Positions 10,383 through 22,046 are shown, numbered from the stretch's first letter. The stretch: 64,000 bases of DNA from Ligula intestinalis (GCA_036362985.1 JAYGXS010000003.1:84264117-84328116); one strand, 5' to 3'. Made by a program: numbers and translations. The notes: generated by a model not told the origin, from the sequence alone.

Positions 10383-10550
10383 TAACACTTAATCAGATAT
10401 ACAGTAGATTACAAATCTGATAAAAGGTTGCNNNNNNNNNNACACTTAATCAGATATACAGTAGATTACAAATCTGATAAAAGGTTGCGGATTTGAATCA
10501 GATATAAAGTAGATTACAAATTTGACAAAAGGTTGCGGATTTGAACAGAG
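10383..10550. repeat. 48-bp minisatellite spanning the assembly gap
   Basis: The unit begins AATCAGATATACAGTAGATT and ends GGTTGCGGATTTG, with a period of 48 nt. At least one and a half units are seen right of the gap and one unit left of it. The 47 bases left of the N run are repeated right of it. Either the true array is longer or the assembler failed to merge an overlap. Confidence 0.8.
10431..10440. other. Assembly gap of 10 N
   Basis: Ten unknown bases. The identical flanks suggest a collapsed tandem repeat, so the real distance across this point is unknown. Confidence 0.99.
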
Positions 10551-10559
10551 ATTTGAATT

Positions 10560-11998
10560 TTTTATTAAGTAAGTCGTGTTGAGTTGAGGCCTAAAGCGCT
10601 GTATGCTAAAATTGAATTTCGTTTGGTTTAGTATGCTGGGAGAAGAAGGAGGCGGATATGGGCGCAATCCAGCGTTTGTTGATATCCGAGGAGCTACATA
10701 CGCTATTAAACGCTGTGGAAAGGACATCTAATGTGCATGTTGCGCTATGAAAGTACATTTATAAAGATCAAGCACTTTTAAATTATAAATGCTCACAAAA
10801 CGGGAAATTTTCATTTGCATCCATAAAAAAGAGGTGAGTTTTATTATGAAACAGGCTATTATTCTTGGGAAAGGAAGAATGAAATTAAATTAGAAAATTG
10901 TATTTGGTGAATCTGCCACTTTTTCTGCTCTAAAATTGAGTAATAAACTTGTTATGACTGTTACGCGTTATACCCAAACCAAAAAGTATGCAGTATATTT
11001 TAAGCGTTGCAGGTAAGGAATGCGTGTGAGGACTTTATAAGCATAAAATAAATAAAAAGAGATTTGAAAGTCAAAAAAAAGTTGAATACAGCTAATATAG
11101 CACACATTTGAAAGAGTTGTCACGGGATATTACGGAAATGTTTTCTTCAGTCGCCGTTGATATAACTTCCACTCTGCTCTCCATTCTTTATTGTCGAACT
11201 GAGCCTAGAAGTAAATAAATATACTTAAAACTGTTCTGATTTAAATATAAAAGTTAGGTACTTCATCTATAGCGGAAGACGTGTCCATAATTTTTAGGGA
11301 AATCAATAAACGGGCTAACATTTTTCATTCTGATCTTGACTTAATCTTCAAAAAAAAAAAAACTACGCAGAAATCTGACCCCAAATTATATAACTAGAGC
11401 TGTTTTTCCAGCAGAAACCTGTTACAGAATTTTTAATCAATTTCAGGCATAGTCATTCGCGACTTTTTTTTGTGAACGTTAATTTTTCTAGGCAATGACT
11501 TGACATGTTTGGGTTCTTCTGAAACCATGACACACGCAGACAGATGTATCATAAAAAATGTCTAAAAGCTCCCAATTAAGGTAAGTACTTTAAAAATAAA
11601 TCTTAATTTGAAGGTTTTAGTAAGCACGTCTAATATAAGCATTAGCTATTTTCAATTCGCTGAAGCCAGGGAAAACTGTAAATTCATAACTAGCATTTCA
11701 AGGAAAATCTGAATCTATTTGTAATCGAAATCTCGAAAAAATTACAGAAACATGTGGCACAAGGCAATTAGTCTTAGTGTACAAAACATTGTACATTAAA
11801 AATTGTACCTGACCACACCATTTTAATTGATAAGTCACTGGCCGGCATATGCACACGCGATCGTAGGACATATATATTAATCTTTTGATTTTCCAGTGGG
11901 ATATATCAAGCAAAAACGTGGTTGCCTTAGTCCAACGTAACTCAAGCAATGTAAAAACGAAGGAAAAAACTAGCAGTTCTCGTGAAAACGTTCAAATA
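10560..11998. other. AT-rich intergenic stretch, nothing recognised
   Basis: The composition is strongly AT-rich with short frames lacking motifs. No RNA gene or element terminus is visible. Confidence 0.55.
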
Positions 11999-12000
11999 TA

Positions 12001-12384
12001 TACGGAGTGTCCAAAAAAATGCATACATACTTTAAATAATTGTAAACTTGGTTTTTATTATAATTTTATTATGTCAAAAACATAAAAAATATAGCACCTA
12101 TCAGTTTATTATTTTCCACTGAATTTTGACTATTTTAACAGTGAGTGAATGGAAAAAACCCACAGAACATGATTGAATCTGAATACTAAGGGAATTTTGT
12201 CATGGAATGTACGAATCCATTGCTTCGCGTTTTCATAAGTGTCATGAGCAAAGTGGACATTCAGTGACAATAAACAATAAAATAGTACTTGTTAATATTA
12301 TTGCATGCATTAAATAATAAAATTATCATAAACCTTAATTTTAAAACAAGGTAAAATGTGTAGAAATTTTTGGGACACCCTGTA
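12001..12384. mobile_element. Mariner/Tc1-type MITE
   Basis: The left end TACGGAGTGTCCAAAAAAAT and the reverse complement of the right end (TACAGGGTGTCCCAAAAATT) form imperfect terminal inverted repeats. The element is flanked on both sides by TA, the target duplicated by mariner/Tc1 transposases. The 384-nt interior has no transposase frame that I can recognise, so this should be a non-autonomous element. Confidence 0.75.
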
Positions 12385-13139
12385 TACTGTACATTTGGGC
12401 TGTTCGGTAACAGCCATACATTAAATTGCATGTAATATGGAAGCATATATATCCGAAAACTTTACAAAGTATTATTTCCCAACGTAATTTTACTTGTACT
12501 GATGTACTCACTCGGTGTGTTTCCATGAACGGGCTTTGTTAACATGTAAAACTTAAGTTTATTCAGAATGCCCGATTTCCAAATATTTAAAATCTTCCAT
12601 TTTGCTAAAAAACTGGCATTTATATAAAACTTTTAATTCCCTTATAAATCACGATATGTCGTACTGAGGAGTACGAAAATTACTTTATTCCTGGAAGCCT
12701 TTGGGGCTGCAACTTGGGCCGCCTTCAAGTAGCAGGGAGTGACTTGAAAAAATCCTTGGAGTTTATGAGTTAGGTAACCTCTTGTACAATGTACTGTAAT
12801 ATGCACAAGGGTTTGAAGTGCAGAGATCTTAGCGTTTTCATCATCACCCAAAGAAGACGACAAAGAATGTTCAAGGATATGGACCGGGTTACATTTATAC
12901 CGAAGTTCAGGACACTCACCTGTTTCCATCGTCAAACTTACGTGGCGGTTGCTTCTGTTGCCGGGGCTGTTGTTATCGTTTGCAAGTCAGTGCACTTAAT
13001 GGCCTGTTCTTCGTCCAGCAACAAACAAATCACTTGTTGCTGTCCGCGTGAGTTAATATCAACCTTTTGGGCACGGTGGTGAGGTAGCAGTCCACGCTAT
13101 TCACGTGGTCGACCCTTCTCCTATTTTCCTCTGACCTTA
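12385..13139. other. Probable Penelope 3' flank, no independent gene
   Basis: A 97-codon minus frame at 12642-12935 lies downstream of the Penelope coding remnant. It has no motif I recognise and may be the 3' region of that element. Confidence 0.4.
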
Positions 13140-13565
13140 ATTGTTCTCCACGCCTGGATCTGCTTCGCACCATGTTGGCCTTATACAAATTGACTCGAGC
13201 CGTTTGCATACTGTTTGGTAGGCAGGATGAAGTTATATGGCTCTGTTAAGTGTTCTAGTCGAAAACCAACTTTCCAGCAGGAGTCTAGCTATTTTGTCAT
13301 TGGTTCGGCCTACTACCGTTGCCTTTTAGAAGGCGAAGATATGGTTCTTCTGCTGTATGTTTTCATGGACCATTGACAGCTTATCCTCGCGGTTGATTGC
13401 GAGCTGCTGATCATGCAACCTGGTGCCAAGGCGTTTGCCCGTTTCACCGACATACCTTGCATCGCAGTCTTGACATGGTATGTTGTAGAACATGACTGAC
13501 TGTTCTGTCAACGGTAGCGGATCTTTGGACCTCATGATCTGCTGTCTGATGTACAGTAAAAGAGC
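13140..13565 (-). pseudogene. Penelope-like element, second lineage: GIY-YIG domain
   Basis: The minus strand reads RSKDPLPLTEQSVMFYNIPC, then DCDARYVGETGKRLGTRLHD, the GIY-YIG core with a paired-Cys insertion. After a stop it continues in frame with LLLESWFSTRTLNRAI and LHPAYQ. The tail NRAI-LHPAY differs from the LINKR-type tail of the copy at 5.0-6.1 kb, so this is a separate Penelope lineage. The RT is missing, and two in-frame stops make it non-functional. Confidence 0.8.
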
Positions 13566-14660
13566 AAAAGATAAAAGATAAGACCTGTATAGTGGTCATT
13601 TATGTGTGAAGGCACTCAAATCAACACTTTGCCATGGATACTCAACTATACCAGATCAGCCAAGGAATATTCAATTGCCTGAAAAATGATCTAGCAGAGT
13701 TTACAGCCTCGCCATCAGTACTTTTATCTCTATTTGTCGATACAGTACACATTTTTAACAGTGTGACGGCTTGATTGAACTATTTATAAATTTCAGTGCT
13801 TGGCGTGACAACCGTAAAGTATTCAATCCCAGTGAATGTGCTATAAGCGGGAAAATTTCACTATTAGAAGAAGAAAAAAGAAAAAAATGAAGGCACTCGC
13901 TTATACGGAGGAAAATAAATATTTTAATCGGTAGGTTTTGCAGACTGAACAAAGTGTTTTGCGCCAGAAAGATTAGATATCACCGAACAATCATGAAAGG
14001 CAAAGTTCCGGAGGTCGGGAATGCTGCGGCAGATGTTTCATTTACTGTGTTGCCAGTTGCTTCGTTTTCTGATCCTGTGGTATGTCAACACTTTATATTT
14101 AGATTTTGGGTACGTATGGTATGTTTGAAGCATATAGATTAAATTGCTTACTTTAGAATTGCAGTAAACTACTTTCAGAATTAATTGTGGTCCAGGTAAA
14201 GTGCATTACCGTACACAATGATATATGAAGGATACCTCGTAAAGGGCTGTCAGTTAAAATTGAGTCATTGGGAATTTATATGGCAAATAGGCTTGAGGAA
14301 GTAGTACTTGAAGTCAAGCAATGAAATTAGAAAGATATAGCTAATGGGATGTCACTTAAAGGACTAATATTGAACTACTTGTGTATAATCAGGTAAATTA
14401 GTAAGTTTCTTAAGGCACACACCATGCTTTATTTGGAAGGTAGTCCATAGTGCGGTTAAAATAACATGCTTGCTTCAGTACGTTGTTGGGCGCAAAAATG
14501 CCAACTTACATTATTCATTCTGACGAAGATATCCCTTATTTGTGTAGGTCAAGTATGAATCACACATGAGCGACTTATCACGCCACCAACTATGTGGTGT
14601 TGGAGTTCCTCAATCTAGACCACAGGGCAAAGTAGCCAATCAGTTGTATTATCTGCAGCC
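13566..14660. other. Intergenic stretch upstream of the mucin-like gene
   Basis: No coding or RNA feature is recognised. The last few hundred bases may hold the promoter of the gene at 14824. Confidence 0.5.
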
Positions 14661-14667
14661 CGTATGG

Positions 14668-14676
14668 CTATTTAAG
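14668..14676 (+). promoter_or_regulatory. Candidate TATA-like element
   Basis: CTATTTAAG lies about 155 nt upstream of the ATG of the mucin-like gene. Its position fits a core promoter with a 5' UTR of roughly 120 nt. The evidence is sequence similarity only. Confidence 0.35.
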
Positions 14677-14823
14677 CAGCCACAATTGTCACTTTCATAA
14701 CTCTCACCTGTGGTGAGTTGATATACGTGGCTTAAGGGCTTAAGTTGTCAGAAATCGTCCCCGTTGAACTCACTAACGTTCACATCGTGTTTCGTTTTAG
14801 AGTAAAATTTCTACACCCTCGCA

Positions 14824-15501
14824 ATGAACAAATTCGTCTTCAGCACTCTTTTTATCGTTGCAATGGTCTCCATTGGTAAGGCATTTATTTCATAAATTTG
14901 CCAGCTATTATGTCTGCTCTTAGGATGAATCTTACGCACACTTTTACATTCTCTCTAGTAGCCCGTGATACTGACGCTTCCCAAGACGGTGATCCCAACC
15001 TTAGCAGTACTGACGGCTCTACTACTTCCACTACTGACACCTCGACTACTACTTCTACTACTGATACTTCGACTACTATTACAACTGACACCTCAACTAC
15101 TTCTACTACTGACACCTCGACTACTACTACAGACACCTCGATTATAACTACTGACACTTCGACTTCTACTACTACGGTGCTCCCAACCTTAGCAGTTCTG
15201 AAGGCTCTACTACTACTACTCCACTACTACTTCTACTACTGATTCCTCGACTACTATTACTACTGACACCTCAACTACTTCTACTACTACTGACACCTCG
15301 ATTATAACTACTGACACATCGATTACTACTACTACTGACACCCCAGCAAGTACTAGCAGCCAAGGCGGTGATTCCGCCGGCAAGACTACTGGTAAACCCC
15401 GAGCCGACGGTGATGGCAGTGGAAACGGTGCAACTTCAGCTTTGCTGACGGTCCAGCGTTGCCTCATTTTCCTTCCTCTTTTCCAACTTGTCAACTTCTA
15501 G
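14824..15501 (+). CDS. Secreted Thr/Ser-rich mucin-like protein with possible GPI tail (two exons)
   Basis: Exon 1 (14824-14875) starts MNKFVFSTLFIVAMVSIG, a classic signal peptide. A GTAAG donor at 14876 and CTCTCTAG acceptor at 14957-14958 define an 83-nt intron. Exon 2 resumes VARDTDASQDGDPNLSSTDG, giving a cleavage site after VA. The mature chain is built of TTDTST-type repeats, expected to be heavily O-glycosylated. The end has a polar stretch (GDGSGNGATS) followed by a hydrophobic tail ending LIFLPLFQLVNF and TAG at 15499-15501, like a GPI-attachment signal. Two apparent 1-nt deletions (near 15173 and 15220, judged from the internal repeat copies) shift the frame, so as sequenced the long frame is broken. 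They could be assembly errors in low-complexity DNA or a recent pseudogene. No homologue is named. Confidence 0.65.
14876..14958 (+). other. Intron of the mucin-like gene
   Basis: An 83-nt GT-AG intron with a pyrimidine-rich 3' end. It is supported by the perfect joining of the signal peptide in exon 1 to the RDTDASQDG start in exon 2. Confidence 0.65.
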
Positions 15502-15861
15502 GTCTTGGCAAGACAACTATTTATGAAATGTTGCATGGAATGCTGAATGAATGTGTTTCCTGGATACTCGCTTGCGATTCTTATTTGCACGTTGAACGTA
15601 ACTACTCAAGCAATATTTGCGATTTACTTTTTAAATTAAGCACACCATCACGGTCGTTTACATTCTTGGTAATTGAAGTGCGTCTAGAGTACCCATTGTG
15701 GATTTGCTAACGTCTACTTCCCAAACCTCTTACTATCAGTTAAGGAAATGTCTAAACTTCTACTGCACTGTAAAGTAGGACTATTGTAAGCTTGTCGTAC
15801 TCGCGAAATTCGAAGAATTTGCAACACAACGTTTTATTTTCTGAAGTACAATGTAACAGTT

Positions 15862-15870
15862 GTACTAGTA

Positions 15871-15903
<33 letters not shown>

Positions 15904-15905
15904 AT
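15862..15905. repeat. TAG/GTA trinucleotide microsatellite
   Basis: Uninterrupted or nearly uninterrupted GTA repeats lie in the 3' flank of the mucin-like gene. An AATAAA at about 15938 is a possible polyadenylation signal. Confidence 0.85.
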
Positions 15906-15949
15906 AGGTATGTATGCATGTACGTAGTAGCGTGTTCAATAAATACGCT

Positions 15950-18935
15950 TTCTTGAAAAGCCTACCTGGCAAAGATATGTTTTTGGCAATTCATCATCGG
16001 GCCGGTACAGTTGCATGGATAATGAGAATCGGACAGCTGGACAGTCTTTAAAAATGTCTTACCACTGCAAATCATTGTTTCCAGGGCGCCTGCATGGCGG
16101 GTTTGGCATGTAGAGTTCATGGCTTTTGGGAAGTGGGAGAAGTAGAATGAGCCGTTAGTATTTTTTGTGGTTCGAATACGCGTTTTGGTGCTTTCATCTA
16201 TATTCCGGAAGAGGATTCTTTAGGGGTATTGATTTTCCAACAAAGGTTTTCTGCAGCTGTTATGCAGGTTAGTAACCGCGCCCTGTCGATTCTCCTATCT
16301 TTAACGGCAAAAAGGTTTACGTTAGCGTGATAGTATTATGTTTTTATGGCACCTTAAATTGAGTCAAGTAGACATGGAAGCATAAACTTTAACCGTAAGT
16401 CGCCAGATGCGTGTGAATTGGTAAAGCCAGAGGGTCAAGCGCATGCCTTTCGCCCCTTGTGCTTATTTTCTTTAACTTGAGCAGTTTCTGTTGAGAATAT
16501 TACATTCTGCGCGCAGTAGTAATCACAAATTCGATCAAATGCGCGCATTATTGCGAGAAAAATTTATAACTAAGTTGGTTTACTATGAACGGTGGTCGGA
16601 GTCGAACGAAACGGTTTTAAACTAAACGAACATATGCGCGGGGATAGTCTTTGGGTGAGAGTACCCACTGGGGCCGCAGAACGGTACTCGTATATTATAA
16701 CAACCTAGTTACAAATGTTAAGTAGGTTGAATTACCTACAATCTTCCTGATTTCTGCACGCTGGCCATCGATCCAGTAGGGATTGGATGTTGGCATTGAA
16801 CTACAGACAGATCATCGGAAGGCCACCACATACAATTATCGTTTAGTTTAGTACATTAAGCAAAAAATGTCTTTTCAAATTAGCCAAGAGATAAAATCGC
16901 TTACTTACAAATTTAAATAGGTTAAATTCCAAAATCTTCCAAATTCTGCACTCGTTAACCTTTATTCTAGTTTGGGTTAGTGATACTACTAGAATACGTA
17001 ACTCAATGGCCTAGTCCGAAGTCAGGCAGACTTTCCTTACGTACACGGGATCGCCGTTGGTCCGGTGGGGGTTTAGCGATACTATTAAAGCGTGCTTTTG
17101 TGTCCCCGCCCAAACTTAACCTCATATTTTTTATTATTTTACAGGATTATTGTAAACTTATTCTTTCCCTGACATGTCCCTTCCGCCGTAAGACCGAGGG
17201 GCGTCACGAGGTTCTCCCGCCAGTCGTGAAACATTCCACCAGCCACACTTAACCCCGAATTGTGCCCCATTCAAGGTTTGCACCCGCGACCTTGTTAGAT
17301 TGTGCCGAAAAGGTACAAAAAGTGTCCTCTAACCGATCGTTTAGCGCTTATATGGCAGTTTATAATAGAATATTCATAATTTTAATGGTCGTCAGCAGAA
17401 CGTCAGTTGGGTAGTAGTGTATGCGCACTACTCAAATTAAAACAGTCTATAAACCAAGCATATATGGAATGTATCAAGTACTAGCAGACGATGTTGTAGC
17501 ATACTGTGTTATATTACAATTAAGTTGTACGCCCAATGTTAAGTTTACCTTCAAACAATACCTCATTTTAATTAACATAAATGTGTGCATGATCATAGAA
17601 TTGAGTACCCTGATATTTTGATCTCTTACGATGGTGGTCACTTCAGAGGGACATCAGAAAGATGTATTTGAGTATTTTGAGGTAAAGTTAAGTACGGCTC
17701 TCAAACCTGAGGACATGAGATTAAGCGGAAAGATGCTAATAGGGAGAAGGTATCCGGTGCTGATCTTGACAGCTGAAGGCATTCAGTTGAGCAGTCCTCG
17801 TGAACTGATGAAAGTAGTTCTGCGCGACAGAACTTAATTGAGGCTGACTCTGACTGTTGATTTTTGCACTGGCTTGTTCGCGTCATGCGTGGTTCTGTTT
17901 AATAAATAACACAATAAATTGCACTAAGTCCGAATCTACTCCAAAGACGGTCAAGGCGGGAGGGGGAGCGGAACCCACTGCCAACTCGATAGCATCTCTA
18001 ACCGAATTGTGTGCGTTGGCAGTGCCCAAAGCCCCAAAGAACGGTGATCAGCCAATATGCTACCGAGCCCCGTTAGAATAACAGGCTCAACTTCTTCAAA
18101 GCACAGTGATAGAACTTACCTGTACTGCAGTAGAGCTAACGACTGTCACAAATGGTGTGGTTTGTCTAGTCCACGAGTCCGATGGTGTCAATGGTACGTA
18201 CGGTATTAATTATTTAACTGTTGGGTGAAACGCTTCGCGAAAGGAAATATTGCTGACATCTGCCTCTAGCAGTGTGGTTTGCCCTTTCCCACAATTAGCC
18301 TATCTACTGTCATCCTTAGATTAACAACGCATTAGTAAAATTCATGCCTAAAATTTATGCCAATAGGACAGGTTTCCCTCGCTAGCAAATCCAAAAATCG
18401 GAAGGTTTTGAAGCCATCTTGATGCTACTACGTGTGCCTGTTGCAGCCCTGTGCCTCTGACGTGTTCTTCGATATGCATTTCAATTACTGTATAGCTCCT
18501 GGCTATTCACAACCATCAAATCAGTCCAACAAAATTTAAGGCCGACTCGTTCAAGGCTCCTCTCAGAGCGTTGTGTCGACTTTAACCTCGCTTTGGCATT
18601 CACTTTCACGGCATCAACGTGAATTGTCAACCGACTTCCAAATTATCATAATCGGTGTGTCAGCTACTCTCTACATAATACGTAAACCACCTCTAATTGA
18701 GAAGGAGTTTGATGTCTACAGTGACTAAATGTTCCATAAGGCGAAAGCTTGCGAACAAATTTACTTTAATGCTATGGCTTTGAAAAGCCGAAAAGCAACC
18801 ACATGTAGCTGATAAAAATAAAATAACTAATGTAAGGTAAACTTAATTAAAGCAAGCTACCTAAACTAAAAAGTAATTGTAAGGACGGCACAGAACACGA
18901 GTCAACTCTCTAGCCGGTCTCGAATAAGGACTAGG
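15950..18935. other. Intergenic stretch with short local repeats
   Basis: No gene is recognised. Blocks at about 16695-16765 and 16900-16960 resemble each other (GTTACAAATGTTAAGTAGGTTGAATT against CTTACAAATTTAAATAGGTTAAATT, partial strings), suggesting an old tandem duplication. A T-arm-like GGTTTGCACCCGCGACC near 17275-17292 may be a fragment of a tRNA-derived repeat. A 68-codon frame at 17631-17837 has no recognisable motif. Confidence 0.4.
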
Positions 18936-18939
18936 TCAC

Positions 18940-19215
18940 CACACGATGGCTGACTGCATGGGCCACTCGCGGAGGGGCCAGCAGGGAACAAAGACTGCTG
19001 GCCCTAAGATAAAAGGCTGCTAAAAGAAGGCACATTCTGTTGCCAGGACCAAGCCGCCGGACACACCGAAGACAAGCTGCAGACGGGATAACTTGCTGAC
19101 GGACACGGGACAAGTTGAGAGACGCCCGCAGAGCTGATGTACAAGCAGAAAGTGTTACAGTACACCGTTCTCTGCTACCCTGTCCGCCTTCTCTCCCTAG
19201 CATACACCCAGGATA
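18940..19215. repeat. Dispersed repeat R1, copy 1
   Basis: This unit shares its order and strings with 60150-60510: the run GGACACxxxAGAC, then ACAAGCAGAAA, and then CTGCCTTCTCT-CCTA-CACxCAxxx-GGATATxA. No coding potential or element termini are identified, so the class is unknown. Confidence 0.55.
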
Positions 19216-20080
19216 TAATAGTAATGACAAGTTAAAGAAAACTAAAAAATAAACTAAAGGAAACTGAAAATTCAACTAAACTGCCTTAACTAGAATAAAT
19301 TAAATCAAAATAACTAAACGAAACACTGAAAAAAACTAATAAAAATAAGTAGTAAATTCAAGTAAAACGAAACAATAAGTCAAATAAACGAAAGTGACTA
19401 AAGGTAAAGCGAAACATGAATTAATACAACTAAAGTAAACCGCATGCAAGAATAGCTGTAGAAGCATAATATATGAAAGCACAGCAAGCCTGTCATAGAT
19501 TATAATAAAACGAAATGCTTACTAAGGCGAATTCAGTAGTTATTTATGTATTATAAACTGGAGACTTTCTTACGAGATATCTCCGTCCAGTTCCGCATCA
19601 AACTGCACATCGTGACTATCGTTTAGAACACACCTCTGCTAGCACGCTCACGAACGGTTTACTTGTCCAGACACCGCTGCTCACACGGGCTTAGCATGGG
19701 GGCATTGATCCCCCCCCACGCATACAGTCGATTTACATCAACTTGCCTTATGTACCAATAAACCGCATCTATCGACGGTCTGCCTTCTCCAGTCAAACGG
19801 AATATTCTTGGTTTTGTTTTTATAGTACATTGCCTATCCTTGACCACCACAGGTCTCTAAGAGCAATGCTTATTGCTATTAAATATTATGAACTAAAAAC
19901 TTATCGATTCCCGCGGGTGTCATTTAATCCAGAAGCCTAGACGTACAGACGTCACAATGTCCAATGAACGTTGGTACGTACGTAAAATATGCCAAAAAAT
20001 ACATGCAAACCCATATCTGGTAGACAAAAATTCATCAGACTGAATGTGTTACCAAGCTTTACGACTCCTAATCTCCGAGA
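19216..20080. other. AT-rich intergenic or intronic stretch
   Basis: A run rich in CTAAA/ACTAAAA-type motifs (19230-19440) looks like a degenerate simple repeat. No gene is recognised. Confidence 0.5.
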
Positions 20081-20460
20081 TTTGCCCCAAAAAGACGTAT
20101 CTAAGCCATTGTTTAATTCAGAGCATTTCTTTTAAAGACCAAAGATGTCACAAAGGTTTTGTATACAACCCTTCGCCAGTTAGGAAATTACTTTGTACGA
20201 CTTTTTCTTCCCTTTTAGCGACCCCAGGACACAAAACAAAAGTCATCATAGAGGACTAATTGAATGGCTCTTTGCCCGAATTTTGTCGTACAAAAATAAG
20301 TGGCAGGAAAGATAGTTGGTGAAGGATAACAGCGAAAAGTCTACAAATTTGAAGTCTTGAAAATAATAACAAGCAAAGTCAATATATATATGCACATATA
20401 TAAACACATGTATATTCTCAATGGTCGAAAATACTTAAGGCTCAGGTAATTTAACAGAAG

Positions 20461-20500
20461 GCGGAAGAACGTTCTCTGGTCCCGGAGAACGTTCTTCCGC
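20461..20500. repeat. Perfect 16-bp inverted repeat (cruciform candidate)
   Basis: The arms GCGGAAGAACGTTCTC and GAGAACGTTCTTCCGC are exact reverse complements around an 8-base spacer, TGGTCCCG. Each arm also contains AGAACGTTCT, itself a perfect dyad. The paralogous block near 55.7 kb lacks this insert. Confidence 0.9.
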
Positions 20501-21302
20501 ATTTTACACATGAATATGTATATATAATACAGAGTGCGCCCAGCACAGTGAGGTACAGACTAGGAGGGATTCTCAGGTTTCTCTTGTTTGACCTCTAAAA
20601 CGAGAAAACAGATCAATCAAAAAACAGTAAGTGATAGGCGTTATACAAAATTTTAGGATGCCACCAGCGTGCCCGATGTAAGCTTATTCGCGTCACTGCC
20701 ATCTGCTCAAGAAGCATGATTAAGTATTAATCAAACACAGGCCGGTAAAACTTCCAGTCCATTTTCAGCAATGCATCAATGAGTAAAAAGGGATTCTGGA
20801 CAAATAAGCTATTTAAAGTTAATCTTAGTACTAACTAGGCACAGGCACGCATTTTTCACAGGAAAATCAGGGTTCAATGAGGGCAGATGCTATCACAGGA
20901 CTCGCAGCGAGTAAGCCTGTTCTAGATTCCAACCACGATAATATTGCGTACAGAACAGTGCGGGGCATGGAAAAATTCACAGTCATTTGACCATAACATG
21001 TTATCCCGCCTTCGAACGTCTAAGACTGGCATAATATTCGGGCAATCATTTTCGCGAAAAGAAGCCTCGCCGCGAAAGACGTACTTTAGAGAGAAGCTGA
21101 AGTATTATCATGGGAGTTATAAACTACAACGCCAGCAGAATTCGCTGGAAGCAGATGAACAACAGGGCTTGACGTGGAGCACACATCGGATGGTCAATAA
21201 CCAACAAGCAAACTGTCGTCGGATCTTTCACGGGCAGGCTAATAAAAAGGCAGATGATGTAAACCAAACATTCAAGAGCACAATAAGCAAAGCGAAAGCT
21301 AC

Positions 21303-21389
21303 CTGGATGCAATCGCCTGAGATGCCTTTTCAGAGCATAATTACGCGTAAAGGCGCCACCACAAATCTCGCACGAAAACGCTCGCAATT
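21303..21389 (-). CDS. C2H2 zinc-finger exon 16 (type B)
   Basis: The minus-strand 87-nt exon lies between GGTTTCAG and GTAGC. It encodes LRAFSCEICGGAF, helix residues RNYALKR, and HLRRLH followed by P and a split codon. Zinc ligands fit C-x2-C-x12-H-x4-H. Phase is 1 at both ends. It is the last finger exon found toward the 3' side of the array; no C-terminal exon or stop is identified. Confidence 0.8.
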
Positions 21390-21900
21390 CTGAAACCGAA
21401 GTAACAAAAAAGTGTATAAGCTATTACAGCGCATACATATTTATCTGGGTTAGTTTTGGGCCCCACTGGGAGCCCTATGCAGTGAATAGAAGTCACGGGT
21501 CGGTCACTACTTAACCCTGAATTTTCAATGCAATATATACACGACAGATTAATGTTCGTTAAAATGAGAAAACCCACATCATAGGGGTTCTTCAAAGTTT
21601 TAATTTTTTTGAATTCTTAAATTTAAATACACAAAGAGTTCGGTTTCAGTACAGTGGATTCTTTCTTCTGTGTCCTATAGCCGGACTTCACACTCCTAGG
21701 TCTGACTCTAAAGTTAGTCGTCATGCGTCAAACCTAATTCGACCAGCTCGAGAGGGTCTGATATCGTCTACAGTGAACCAAGAGAATCAGTAAACCTGCT
21801 AGATGGCAAGACAAGGTCCAGACAATCGGACGAGGCGCCCTAGAATGCTAAACAGATCGTCTACGCGTGACACACACGTCCTGTTTTTCACAATGTCTAC

Positions 21901-22046
21901 TGGACAGTGAGAAATGTGCTTATTTTCAGTGAGATTGAGCTCCAGGGGGCTAACTTCACTCGCTCTTTTTACCAACTGGACAGTGAGAAATGTGCTTATT
22001 TTCAGTAAGATTGAGCTCCAGGGGGCTAACTTCACTCGCTCTTTTA
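21901..22046. repeat. 76-bp tandem duplication
   Basis: TGGACAGTGAGAAATGTGCT begins at 21901 and again at 21977, and the following bases match to about 22046 with one or two differences. It lies just left of the LINE insertion, in intron sequence. Confidence 0.9.

Larger units (their letters stand above)
20080..21640 (-). repeat. Segmental duplication unit, left copy
   Basis: This block and 53935-56700 share CCCAAAAAGACG, the CATAGAGGACT block, the CTCTAAAACGAGAAAACA block and the following type-B finger exon (21303 and 56507). The right copy contains a CR1 insertion that this copy lacks. This copy carries a palindromic insertion near 20410-20505 that the right copy lacks. Confidence 0.75.

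Noticed and set aside
14885..15157. Val/Glu-rich minus-strand protein (VVEVSVV repeats)
   Set aside because: It is the antisense of the TTDTST repeat tract; the plus strand has a signal peptide and splice sites.
15459..15710. Separate gene in the 83-codon plus frame
   Set aside because: It overlaps the end of the mucin-like gene and its 3' flank in another frame and has no motif.
18121..18200. Catalytic RNA or riboswitch-like fold near CACGAGTCCGATGG
   Set aside because: There is no complete conserved core of any ribozyme family that I can recognise.
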